A DNA stretch of 64,000 nt from Spodoptera frugiperda. Taxonomy: Eukaryota; Arthropoda; Insecta; Lepidoptera; Noctuidae. Position 1 is the first letter of the stretch, and each line of letters begins with the position of its first letter. The translations under genes and the position numbers were made by a program. This document shows, piece by piece, positions 31,432 to 42,222 of the stretch. The stretch spans positions 6,941,501 through 7,005,500 of the forward strand of contig NC_064235.1 of assembly GCF_023101765.2 (NCBI RefSeq), in the 5' to 3' direction. The notes beneath the pieces were generated by a model. It had not been told where the DNA came from. It made no database searches and was given only the letters and a program-made list of their open reading frames with translations.

Positions 31432-34400
31432 TCAAAATGAATATTGAGGCCAGACGATGCTCTCGATCCAGGGTACGTAAGCTGCGACCTTCGTGTAGAC
31501 TCCAGCTGAGTTGGGCTTCGCACAATCTTGCTCGCCATTGGACGTCACCCCTACTATAATATACATGCAATCTATTCTCTTGCTTTTAATTTGAAGGGGA
31601 CCGCCGCTATCACCCTGTAACCAAAAAAAGATATTATTAAACCAGTGTTTGCCAGCGGCTTCGCCCGCGATCCCGTGGGATAAAAGTTTACAACTAAAGG
31701 TACAATACATTTTTAGGTCAAAATACAAGTGTTGTTTCAAAATTCCTGAAGGGATCGGGATGAAATTTGAAACAGGTGTAGATCATTGTCTGGAATAACA
31801 CGTAGGCCATGTGAGATGATCATGCGAAAACATGCGCGCGAAATTTTGTTGTTTTGTTATTGTGATAAAAATAAAACTAATGACTATACAAAAAAAGTTT
31901 CTTTGGGAAAGTTGTTTGTAATCATGAGTACAATCACGTGTTTAAATATCGTTCACTAATTATCAGTCACCCTATATAGAGTTAAAAGCCATGGTACTCA
32001 CTGGGCAAGTGTCCTTGCTTTCATATCGGTCCTGGTAGCGAGTAGGTAGCTCTCTGTCACCGTAGCAAGTCTGTGTCTCTTCGTTGAAACCTCTTCGAAA
32101 CAACCGATGGCTCCTGAACAGTCTACTACATTCTTCAACAGGAGTTTTATATAAAATCACCTGAAAATTACATTTAAATTAGTGCATGTGTCTTATGTTT
32201 CGGCACTGCTGGGCCGGCTCGACCGAAGTGATACCACGGCCTCACAGAAAACCGACGTGAAACAACGCTTAAATTCTTAACCCCCAAAAGGCCAGACGTA
32301 CCTATTTTTAACGCCTCCGGTGTTTCAATAAAATACGGAGAAAAAGAAACTGATTTTTTCAGTTTTATACTACAGAACGTGAGCTCAACAGCAGTAGCTC
32401 AATAGAGGGATCTCCTTAATTATTATGGGCCTAGCCGTATTTGGGTCCAATCAATAGATATTTATAAGATGTCATTTTCAGAGTTACTCAAAATGGAGAA
32501 ATAAAACTTCCACGCGAAGACCGACATCCGCGCGGACGGATCAATAGAGGGATCAATAGAGGGATCTCCTTAATTATTATGGGCCTCGCCGTATTTGGGT
32601 CCAATAGATATTTATAAGGTGTCAGAGTTACTCAAAATGGAGAAATAAAACCTCCACGCGAAGACCCACATCCGCGCGGACGGAGTTGCTGGCGGAAGCT
32701 AGTACACAATATCTTTTCTTACCTTCTGAAGAATGTCCGTGGGCTGAGTATTGTAGTGGGTAGCTCCCCACCCCGTGGCTATAGCTCTGGCGTCGTCCAC
32801 TGGCTCTGTCGGAAGGCAAGCAGGCACGGTGAACTGGTCCAGCTTCATCCTGCAAACCATTTCCGACTTTATAACAAAACGTTAAGATTGATTTTTGCAA
32901 TAGCTATCGTGAGACATAAGTACCAATTTAACTAAAAAAACACGTTTTTTTTTAAATCGTAGCCCTAGCCTTTCTCCTGTGTCGTGGGTACGTTTACAAA
33001 CATACAAGTTCACATACACTTGACACCCAGACCCGAAACAACAATTTGTGGATCACACAAAGAGTTGTTCCGTGCGGGAATCGAACCCGCTACACGCTAT
33101 GCGGTAGACGGTTACCCTGCTACCGCGCCAATCGTGTAGTCAAAAAATCACGGTTTACTCATGTAAATTAATAGAGAAAAGCTCTACTTGTTTCGAGTCA
33201 CAGTGGGACTCTTTATTATGAGTAACGTGCGTAGATGCGGCGACGTCGCCCAGCCTACATTTAGGCTACATGCTACACTGGTAGAGCTTTTCAATTTGAA
33301 ATACCGTCACTTCTATTTACGTTTTATCCGTAGAAATGACGTATTTGCTCCCACTCCTAAACTTTGATTCGTTGTATCCGAGTATTGCTATCTTAAATGA
33401 CAAAACAAATACGTGTCTAATATTTTTACATTACTTAACTGACGGATTAAATAGATTTTTCATTTTAAATTTTTATACCCCGTCATTTTCCCTACTAGAA
33501 GTATGGGAGACTCTCCCACACTTCCCACGTTTTGGCACTGCTGGGCCGGCTCGACCGGAGTGATACCACAGCTTCACAGAAAACCGACGTCAAACAACGC
33601 TTACGTTGTGTGAGTGAGGTTACCGGAAGCCCAATTCCCCCTTCCCAATCTTCCCAATCCCCGATTTTCCAACAACCCTTAAATTCCTAACCCCCAAAAG
33701 GCTGGCAACTTGTAACGCTTCTGGTGTTTCAAGTGTCGATGGGCGGCGGTGATTGCTTACCATCAGGTCATCCGTCTGCTCGTTTACCGGCTTATACCAA
33801 AATAAAATCTTAAAACACGCTTTGTTATGATATTATGACACATATCATCACCAGCCTATAAGTGTCCACTGCTGATCAAAGGGCTCTTCTCACATGGAGA
33901 AGGTTTGAGTATTAATCACCATGCTTGCTCAATGCGGGTATAAAAAAAGTAATACTCACTCTCGATCGGTCTCAATCAAAGCGATGTCATCGTATTTTGA
34001 CGGCGATTTGTAGTGTGGATGGTTAATAAACCTCTTGATTGAGTATATTTTCGACTGATCCCTAGCTTCATCCTTGTGAAGCACTCCTATCGCTATAAAC
34101 GTCGCATATCCGCTGAAATTAAGGACAAAATCTATATTGCACAACTTGATTCCCCCTAGTCACTTTCCATCATCGAACCACAAGACAATCGGCGCTACCG
34201 CTTCATGGTAGATATCCCACCCACTCGCACGAAGCGCTTCGCTCCTAGCTTTCTTGTGCGAACTGCTGGGAAGTGGAATTATTTGCCGGAGTCTTTGTTT
34301 CCTGATGGGTATAACCTGGGTGTCTTCAAAGCCCGAGTGAATAGTTTGCTTATGGGCAGACATTTTGCTTAGCAACAGTTGATCAACGTTGTTGATGAAT

Positions 34401-37400
34401 AGCGAGAATGCTGCTGGAAACTTTGTTTAAACTAATATAAACTGATGTTTTCGCTCGCCGGGTGTCAACTCTGCAGCATGGCGCGATCAACTCCGCAACA
34501 CAAGTGTTGCCCGCAACATGTTTATGCAACCATGTTGCTAAACAAAATGTTTACCATGAATACAAGGTTTTATGATCAGGTAATCCGTCTGCTCGTTTCT
34601 CACTTTATTTCATAATGAACTTACAATTTCGGTGAGAATGAGCAATGGGCTGCTGTCAGGACGAATCTCTCGCTGATGATGGAACCGCCACATTTGAAAC
34701 CGAGGTTGGATGCTGAGTCTCCGAATCCTATCAGCACCTACATAATTATAATAAAATACAATTAGCTGGTCATCGACCAATGTGGTGAAAAAACAAATTG
34801 GCCCCGTGCGTGCGGCGCGTTGCGTTCTGCGCGCGCCTCAAAGAGCCATCAGACCACCACAGATGGGGCCCAGTAGGGCTGATGCCTAATCCGGAGGTGC
34901 GGACTACCTAGTGGGTTTACCGGGGCTCCGGCTCGACAAGCAGGAGTAGGAACGGGGTGGTATTTAGTTAGTAAGAGTATTGGCCATTTTGAAGTGTAGG
35001 CTCGCCATTATTCGACACTGCGGGGCTGGCTCAACCGGAGTGATAGCACGACCTCACAGAAAACCGACGTGAAATAACCGAAGCGTTGGGTTTCGTTGTG
35101 TGAGTGAGGTTACCGGAGGCCCAATTTCCCCTTTTCCAATCTTCCAAATCCCCGATTCTCCAACAACCCTTAAATTTCTAACCGACGCAGTTGTAACGCC
35201 TCTGGTGTTTCTCTGGTGGGCGGCGACGATTGCTTACCATCAGGTGATACGTCTGCTCGTTTACCGGCTTATACCATAATAAAATCTTAAAACACGCTTT
35301 GTTATGACATTATGACACACATCATCACCAGCCTATAAGTGTCCACTGCTGACCAAGGACCAAAGTAGTGATTCGATTTCTTTTGATACTCCTAACTACT
35401 TACCATGTGAGGGAATTCATCTCTGCCAGCATTCGTACCTCCTGCCACCAGCTGATCACTCGCGTGGTGACAGTAGTTGGCCCTCCCATACCCACCCGTG
35501 AGGGCAGTTCCCCGTACACAAGGGTACACATACTTCTCTTGGTACTCTAAACATTCTGTAATAAGTAATACATAAAAAATATTGTTACTAACTGTTGCCC
35601 ACGACTTCGGCTGTGTAGAACTCTTCTTCTTTTGATTCGAATTTCTCCTGGGGGCCTACTCCGGTCCTCGAATCCGAAGTTTCGTTTAATCTTCGGCCGT
35701 AGGTTTTATTGATTTACTAATAGAATTACTTGAAATAACGTTTTATTTATAATTTCATATCAAAACCTATTTATTTATCTTCATTTCATTCGTTCATTTT
35801 TGTTCACGAAAGTTCGCAATAAAATATAGAATTGTAGTATGTAATCTGTGAAGTTTTTTCGTTCGTTCAATCGTTGAATTAGAGTAGGCCCTCAGATCAG
35901 TATATTTTTTTCAAAAATTCTGTTTCTCAGTAGTAGTTTGGAATTGTGCCCAGTATACGGCAATAGGCGCACCCCATATTACATGGGACTTATAACACAA
36001 ATTGTGAAAAGTTGGTGTACATTGTACAGCGGCATTACGTGCTGTAATGTGCACCTCTGTCTTCAGGGATAAAATGTTTGAGGACCGTGTGAGACTTTGG
36101 CTAGTCATTTTATTTTTATTTAATTATATTCTGACAGTTTGAGCATTTGTGTGGCCTACCCAAATGTTCTTATGGTTGGTGTTGTTCGTCGGATCATTCA
36201 GCAACAGCCGTCAGCTGAGCTGATTGTAAACTGACACATGAGTGCTGCTATCTGAACAGGTCCGCTCAAACTGCTGTGGTTCTTTCCTCAAAAGACCACT
36301 ACAGAACCAACTTACACGGTTCTCCGACATCTTTAATTGATTTTGTCTGGACTTTAAAAGAGACTATGACTTCTGAGTTTGTTTCGGCATTTCTTCTCAG
36401 AGTAGTCGGATAGGAAATGCCGGCCTCATCTAGTTATTTAAGAGTGTACGTGTAAAAGAGTTACATTGTAACTTATTTGCAAAATAAATATCATTTATCA
36501 TTGTCATTTGACGATACGCGAAAAAATGTGTGAAATCAAGTCTTACTATTAAAAGCAACTTGTTTAGTTTTTGGAGATTGGTGTAGTGGGCTGCAACGAG
36601 GCTGCTCATTGGTTATGCGTGATGGTGCAATTGGCGGCCTCTGGGTTGTTCTGAAAATTCAAAGATTTACAAAATAACAACCTATAATCCCACTAATCTA
36701 TACTAATATTATAAAGCTGAAGAGTTTGTTTGTTTGAACGCGCTAATCTCCGGAACTACTGGTCCGAATTGAATAATTATTTTTATGTTGGATAGTGCAT
36801 TTATCGGGGAAGGCTATAGGCTATAAAACATCACGCTATGACCAATAGGAGCCAAGCAGAGCGGGTGAAACCGCGCGGAAGTAGCTAGTGTTATTTAAAT
36901 GTGAAAGTTTGTTTGTTTGGATGTTTGGTCCGTTAAGCACGCTGAAACTACTAAACGGATTTTGAAGGAATTTGGTAAACAGATTGATAGAATACTTTTA
37001 ATTGGAATTTTATCCCAATATTTATTTCTTTTCTTTTTCTTTTACACTGGTGACCGACGTTTAGCGGAGGATTTACTTTTTTTATTATTTTTTTACAAAA
37101 CGTTACCCCACACTAAGATTTTCTCCTGTGTCGTGTGTGCGTTTACAAACATACAATTTCAGATACACATGACACCCAGACCCAAACAACAATTTGTGAA
37201 TCACACAAAGAGTTGCTCCATGCGGGAATCTAACCCGCTACACGTTCTATGACAGTCGGTTGCACAGCCGCCGCACCTACCGTGTAAAGACTACACAGTT
37301 ATTTTCGGTCTTTCGAAAATTTCTCAGTAGTAGCATAGAGTCTGGAATTGTGCCCAGTATATGGCAATAGGCCCCTATTACACGAGACTTATAACGCAAA

Positions 37401-39342
37401 TGGTGATAAGTGGGTGTATATAGTATAGCGGCATTACGTGTCGTAATGTAAACCTCAGCCTACCCCCTGCGGGGAATAAAGTCGTGACAATATCTATACT
37501 ATAATATTATAAAGCTGAAGAGTTTGTTTGTTTGTTTGTTTGAACGCGCTAATTTCAGGAACTAATGATCTGATTTGAATAATTCTTTTTTTGTTGGATA
37601 GCTCATTTATCGAGGAAGGTTATAGGCTATAAATCATCACGGCACGATCAATAGGGACCGAGCAGTGCGGGTGAAACCGCGCGGAAGTAGCTAGTTTATT
37701 TATATATTATTATAATTACCTTTTACTATTATTAGGATTGTTGAAACAACACACGATTGGGTCTCTATTTCCAGATGGGAAACTGCATATCTGTGGAAAA
37801 GAATCAAATTCATATATTATAGTTAATAAAAAACTGGTGTTAGGTGTGGGCTCACCATGTTTCGGTACTGCTGGGCCGGCTCGACCGGAGTGATACCACG
37901 GCCTCACAGTATACCGACGTGAAACAACGCTTGCGTTATATTTCGTTCTTAAGAGTAGGGTTACTGGAGGCCCAATCTCCTTAATCCCGAACAATCCTCA
38001 AATTCCAAAACCCTCTAGTGTTTCGGATGCCCATGGGCGGCGGCGATTGCTTACCATCAGGTGATCCGTCTGCTCGTTTACCGGCTTATACTATTTTTTT
38101 TGAGGGGGAAAGTCATCCAATGACTTCTCTCGCCTTAGGCGAAGCCTTAGCGGGAGTGTTAGACTCTTACTGACTAAAAACCACTCCGTTCCTACTCCTG
38201 CTTTTCAAGCCGGAGCCCCGGTAAACCCACAAGGTAGTCCGTAGTTCTGGATCAGGCATCAGCCATACTGGGCCCCATCTGTGGTGGTCTGATGGTTACC
38301 TGAGGTTGTGTTTCCCCAATATCAAGTTCCTCCAGTGCTGCCGGGCAGTTTGTCACGATGGTGCATGTCCCGACATCAGTTCCATCCTTCTTTATGCACC
38401 TATCTCCTAAACAAACAAGTTAAAATAAAATATTTAGGTACAAAGGAGGACAGATCCGTATTATCATTTTAAAAGTTTTTTTACTCCTACATAAACAAAT
38501 ATAAATATTTAGGTACAAAGGAGGACAAATCCGCATTATCATTTTAAAAGATTTTTTGCTCCTAAATAAACATTAAACAAATATTTTGTCCTCCTCTGTA
38601 CCTAAATATTTATATTTAGGTACAGAGGAGGACAAATCCGCCTGATAATTTTAATTAATTTTGCTCAAACCCCAAAAAGCATTAATAAATATTTAGGTAC
38701 AAAGGAGGACAGACCCGAATGACCATTTAAAAAAAATTGCTTATACCCCACAAAAATATTAAGTTATATCCTATAAATGTCTTATCAAATAGAAAAGCCA
38801 TAACGTCGCAGCTTCGTGATGGAACACTTGTAATTCTTTAGTCAGTGGTGCGATTGATGCTGTTCGGTTACCTGCGCTAGCGTCGGCACTGTCCACACCA
38901 ACCCCCTTTATTCGTCACATTTTTAAAACTCTTAAAAGTATCTGCCACGGCTTTAATGGGAGGTAGTGTTGTGTTTGAAGATTACAATAGTGAATATACA
39001 TTATTGATTATGAGTATTTTTTCATATAAAGAAAGCTATGTACGGTATGAGTTTGTTATGAAAGAGCGATCTCTTGCACTGTCCAATGAAAACAATTGCG
39101 TATTTGTAAACCACTTTATGCAAAGCAGCGTCAATGTTTCTTTATGTTTCAAATTGAATTAATTATCGAAATTGAATAATCTTCAAACATAACACTACTT
39201 TCCATTAAAGTCGTGGCAGATATTTTTAGAACACCTTAAGTTAGTAGGATATTATGAATATAATAATATAATAATTACCTTCATACATAGAAAACACGGA
39301 ATACACAACAAGACATAAATTAATAATTAATTTTAACAACAT
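31432..39342 (-). CDS. CLIP-domain serine protease, snake-like (CLIPC type), complete
   Basis: This should be a secreted zymogen of a haemolymph protease cascade of the kind that triggers melanisation or Toll signalling. Ten exons join in phase: 39342-39279, 38406-38300, 37790-37720, 36650-36547, 35555-35404, 34737-34625, 34112-33960, 32849-32723, 32160-32002 and 31614-31432. They give 1233 nt and 410 residues. Residues 1-18 form a signal peptide (MLLKLIINLCLVVYSVFS). The CLIP domain has six cysteines at 25, 36, 42, 59, 71 and 72. A linker follows, and then the catalytic domain starting at LVAGGTNAGRDEFPHM (151-166). The triad is His 197 in TAAHC, Asp 246 in YDDIAL and Ser 353 in GDSGGPL. Asp 347 (KDTC) sits at the bottom of the S1 pocket and predicts trypsin-like specificity. 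The residue before the activation cut would be Gln 150, not Arg. The small exon at 36547-36650 is supported by splice phase only. Confidence 0.9.
32195..32330 (-). repeat. Rep-A, partial
   Basis: The 3' third of Rep-A and a short piece of its middle are present, in an intron of the CLIP protease gene. Confidence 0.5.
32405..32690. repeat. tandem duplication of about 150 bp in an intron
   Basis: The block GGATCTCCTTAATTATTATG through AAGACCGACATCCGCGCGG occurs twice in direct order, at 32405-32535 and about 32563-32680. The copies differ by a few bases and a small deletion. The 5' exon-intron border of the next exon lies 40 bases away. Confidence 0.6.
32955..33145 (-). mobile_element. SINE-E
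   Basis: The copy is complete, with the B-box region CGGGAATCGAACCCGCTAC. Confidence 0.6.
33309..33440 (-). repeat. Rep-H
   Basis: In reverse the landmarks match 30205-30340 closely. It lies in an intron of the CLIP protease gene. Confidence 0.4.
33505..33800 (-). repeat. Rep-A, near complete
   Basis: The copy runs in reverse from the CTCCCACACTT end to TATAAGCCGG and is followed by a Rep-J piece to about 33940. Confidence 0.65.
34247..34362 (+). mobile_element. Jockey-like LINE 3' end (Jky-C), 3' truncated
   Basis: The translation reads LCELLGSGIICRSLCFLMGI in the wrong frame but matches Jky-C at the DNA level up to ATGGGCAGAC. The A-tail is lost. Confidence 0.5.
34800..34985 (+). mobile_element. 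5'-truncated R1-clade LINE copy
   Basis: The segment starts within the 3' UTR (CGTGCGTGCGGCGCG) and stops at GTTAGTAAGAGTATTGG, where a Rep-A copy begins. Confidence 0.65.
34986..35285 (-). repeat. Rep-A, near complete
   Basis: The landmarks are in reverse with scattered changes. A Rep-J piece follows at 35320-35362, 40 bases before the exon at 35404. Confidence 0.6.
35650..35893. mobile_element. MITE-I, second copy
   Basis: The ends GGGGGCCTACT and AGTAGGCCCTC pair with one mismatch. The inside matches 8899-9135 over most of its length. Confidence 0.55.
35905..36085 (+). mobile_element. SINE-D, 5' truncated
   Basis: The copy lacks the tRNA-like head and starts at TTTTTCAAAAATTCTGTTTC. Confidence 0.5.
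36703..36889 (+). mobile_element. Hel-G Helitron-like repeat
   Basis: The copy is complete, from AATATTATAAAGCTGAAGAG to GGAAGTAGCTAGT. It lies in an intron of the CLIP protease gene. Confidence 0.6.
37098..37295 (-). mobile_element. SINE-E
   Basis: In reverse the B-box region and the body are present, with the start ACGTTACCCCACACTAAG. It is directly followed by a SINE-D copy. Confidence 0.55.
37296..37694 (+). mobile_element. SINE-D (5' truncated) followed by Hel-G
   Basis: SINE-D covers about 37296-37490 and Hel-G covers 37495-37694 with an intact GGAAGTAGCTAGT end. The Hel-G end lies 25 bases from the CLIP exon at 37720-37790. Confidence 0.55.
37850..38095 (-). repeat. Rep-A, internal deletion
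   Basis: Both ends of Rep-A are present in reverse, and about 60 middle bases are missing. Confidence 0.6.
38096..38298 (-). mobile_element. 5'-truncated R1-clade LINE abutting a splice donor
   Basis: The copy is in sense with the CLIP protease gene. Its truncated 5' end (ATCAGACCACCACAG) lies directly after the six donor bases GTAACC of the exon ending at 38300. Confidence 0.75.
38428..38760. repeat. short direct and inverted repeats with GTACAAAGGAGGACA
   Basis: The block AAATATTTAGGTACAAAGGA with GGACA after it occurs at about 38430, 38505, 38620 and 38690, spaced 70-115 bases. An inverted copy at 38585-38615 joins the copy at 38620 to make a palindrome. It lies in intron 1 of the CLIP protease gene. 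Confidence 0.6.
38933..39237. mobile_element. MITE-K, complete
   Basis: The two ends form an inverted repeat of about 55-60 bp containing AAAGTATCTGCCACGGC and GCCGTGGCAGAT-like blocks. The right end reads AGAACACCTT. It lies in intron 1 of the CLIP protease gene, about 40 bases from the signal-peptide exon. Confidence 0.7.
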
Positions 39343-39641
39343 ATTCACACTTCTCTCTTCACACTTTAAACTAAGTTTTAAGTCTTTAACTGCCAATAGA
39401 AAACTGTTGAAGGCAAATCCTCCGCTAACGTCGGTCACCGGTGACCACCACGGCGTTCAATGTGTTAAAACACAAACATAAGGAAAAATATTTAGTTATT
39501 TTTAATCGGAAAAGCGTTTCTCTTCATCAAGAGCAAGCTAGCGACTGCCAAAATATTGTGAGAAAAACACATTTTATATAAATTTCAATATGAGGATGAT
39601 ATTTAGTGTTTTTTGTCTATATTTTTCCTTATTCGACAACC

Positions 39642-39990
39642 TGTCTCGTTGGTCGATATGGTCGCAAGTGCGACTGCTACAAGGGGTTTTGGGTTCGATT
39701 CCCGGGTCGGGAAATACTACTGGGTTATTTCGGATTTTCGAAAATTTGTCAGGAGTAGTACGGTTTTCCCCTCCAAAAAAAGTGTCACGTTGGTCGACGG
39801 GAAAGTGTCGAATTTCTCAGTAGTAGCACGGAGTTTGGATTTGTGTCCAGTATATGGCAATAGGGTTACCACCTATTACATGGGACTTATAACACAAATG
39901 GTGAAAAGTGGGTGTACATTGTACAGTGGCATTACGTGCCGTAATGTGCACCTCTACCCACCCCTTCGGGGATAACAAGGCGTGACGTTG
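39642..39990 (+). mobile_element. SINE-D with a 60-bp inner duplication
   Basis: The A-box and B-box regions are present (GGTCGATATGGTCGCAAG and GGGTTCGATTCCCGGG). An extra segment, AAAGTGTCACGTTGGTCGAC, splits the body near 39780-39810. Confidence 0.6.
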
Positions 39991-40086
39991 TATTTTTACT
40001 TATTCTGCTATAAGATGATTGATGCACGGAGGATTGAGCATTAATCACCACGCTTGCTCAATGCGGGTTGGAGATTTTAATTAGAA

Positions 40087-40279
40087 CTAGCTACTTCCGG
40101 TTTCGCCCGCTCTGCTTGGCTCCTATTGGTCATAGCGTGATGTTTTATGACCTATAGCCGTCCTCGATAAATGCACTATTCAACACAAAAAGAATTATTC
40201 AAATCGGACCAGTAGTTCCGGAGATTAGCGCATTCAAACAACCAAACAAACAAACAAACTCTTCAGCTTTATAATATTA
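40087..40279 (-). mobile_element. Hel-G Helitron-like repeat
   Basis: In reverse it is complete except for a damaged CCGCGCGG hairpin. Confidence 0.55.
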
Positions 40280-40617
40280 AGTATATATTTAGAAAATTAT
40301 AAGTCCAGGTTTCCCCTCTATGTTTTTCCTTTACCGCCTGTCTGGTAGCAACAAAGATTCGCAGAAATAATATAAAGGAAAAAAAAAACGATATCAAACA
40401 GATTACCTGTTTACATCAATAAAATAACAAATTTTAAAAACTGCACAAACTAGTTTTGAATTCAATGATCTTTTGCATATTATGTTTGGTTTCTGAGGAA
40501 AAAATTATATATTGTATGTTTTATGGAACTGTGGATAAACGGGCAAACATATCATCTCATGGTTTTAAAAGACTTACAACACACCTCTCTATTACCATCA
40601 GGTGATCCGTATGTTTG
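40280..40617. other. no gene recognised
   Basis: The stretch is AT-rich with a small Rep-J remnant at its start. It is upstream of the CLIP protease gene and downstream of nothing recognisable. Confidence 0.35.
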
Positions 40618-40965
40618 TTAGCACACTAGGATTTTCTCCTGTCGTGGGTGCGTTTACAAACATACAAGTTTACATACACATACACACAACGTCACGCCTT
40701 TTATCCCCGAAAGGGTAGGCAGAGGTGCACTTTATGGCACGTAATGACGCTATACAATGTATACCAACTTTTCACCATTTGTGTTATAACTCCCATGCAA
40801 TAGGGGGTGAGCCTATTACCATATCCTGGACACAATTCCATGTTACTACCGAGAAATTTTCGAAAATCTGAAAAAGGGCCAGTAATACTTTGCCCGACCC
40901 GGGAATCGAACCCGATGGTTCGGCAGTCGCACTTGCGACCACTCGACCAACGAGGCAGTCATCGT
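40618..40965 (-). mobile_element. SINE-E piece and a full SINE-D
   Basis: A SINE-E end occupies 40618-40685 and SINE-D occupies 40686-40965, with its B-box region GGGAATCGAACCCGATGG and the A-box region CACTCGACCAACGAGGCAG. Confidence 0.6.
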
Positions 40966-41177
40966 TTACATACACATGACACCCGATATTCTTTATTTCA
41001 TAAAAAAAAGCAATCGGCACTGTCTATGGATACTTGAAACACTAGAAGAGTTATTTAATGCTGTTACAATAGTAACAGCTACGATTGTGGTTGTATAGTT
41101 TTGACATTGAATCATTATTGAGATTTTATTGGATTGAAATTGCATTGACATTGAGATTGGTTTCAAAAGTAAGAGCT

Positions 41178-41362
41178 CTGTTCGTAACTGCTAGGGAGTG
41201 GAACTCCTTGCCGGAGTCTGTTTTTCCTGATGGGTATAACCTGGGTGTCTTCAAAGCCCGAGTGAATAGGTTGCTTATGGGCAGACGTGCTCCATCATAG
41301 GCCGCATCATCACTTACCATCAGGCGAGATAGCGGCCAAACGTAGACCCATTAAATGTAAAA
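41178..41362 (+). mobile_element. Jockey-like LINE 3' end (Jky-C)
   Basis: The frame encodes FVTAREWNSLPESVFPDGY and RVNRLLMGRRAPS before the stop. The 3' UTR and A-run follow. Confidence 0.65.
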
Positions 41363-41369
41363 AAAGACT

Positions 41370-41870
41370 CCATATTATTGTAAATAATCTTATTAAAAAT
41401 TACTTTTATTTGTTTCAGAATTGTATTCAACGCAGAGGACTGCACATCATTCCCAATTTAATTAAGAATCGGGACAACAAACAATAAAAAAAAAAACACA
41501 CCAAGGTCACTACGCCACCCGAAGTCGGCATTTACGGGACTACGCTGATTAAAGTCTACGAATACAAAACTACGCTGCAAGAGTACTTTACGATAGATCA
41601 TCTCGTAAAGAAAAACATCATCAAAGAGTACTCAAGAATACGCCCCAATATTAATATTGCACCAGTACGCTACGCAAAGTCGTTGAAAGAAAAACTACGC
41701 CAACCAAAGTCGACGTGTTTGGGACTACGCTGGGCAAAGTATGGAGAGGAAAATCTTCAACAATTTTATGAAGAATGTACTACGAAATTCTATCGTGGAA
41801 TTACTTATTAAACGTAGTATGAATTGTAATATAATTGATGACAAAATCTTCATTAAACTTAGCAAGTATA
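41370..41870. other. leader of the hairpin array with repeated ACTACGC
   Basis: ACTACGC or a one-base variant occurs six times between 41509 and 41745, often followed after a few bases by AAAGTC. No open frame of note and no known repeat is seen. The region joins directly to the first hairpin-array unit at about 41872. Confidence 0.4.
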
Positions 41871-41984
41871 AGCGGGGTGTAACTTTATGCTTCCCAAGTT
41901 ATATAATTCATGCGAAAAACATCGAACGACTTATTATTTGATAGAGATACATTAAAAAAAATGTATGTAATTATAATTCTCACG

Positions 41985-42222
41985 CAACCACGCTGCGCTC
42001 CACGACTAAAATCATCGACATTGGTCATAAAGCCGCTAGCTTGAAGTGGAATTGGGCTGGTCACGTCTGCCGCATGTCGGACGAGCGGTGGGCAAAACTC
42101 ACTACTGAGTGGAGCCCGCTCAACGTCCACAGACGTCGCGGCCCAGAAGGAGATGGCGGGACGAATTTGACATCTATGACAAGGAAAGAGAAACGATCAT
42201 GGCTGAAATTAAAATTGAATTA
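41985..42222 (+). pseudogene. RTE-like LINE C-terminal tail inside the array start
   Basis: The frame reads KAASLKWNWAGHVCRMSDER, then WAKLTTEWSPLNVHRRRGPE, and ends in ATGGCTGAAATTAAAATTG. It matches the tail at 3556-3835 and interrupts the first array unit. Confidence 0.6.

Noticed and set aside
32628..32900. 90-codon minus-strand frame as a gene
   Set aside because: It overlaps the CLIP protease exon 32723-32849 in a different frame. The exon frame is the one with homology.
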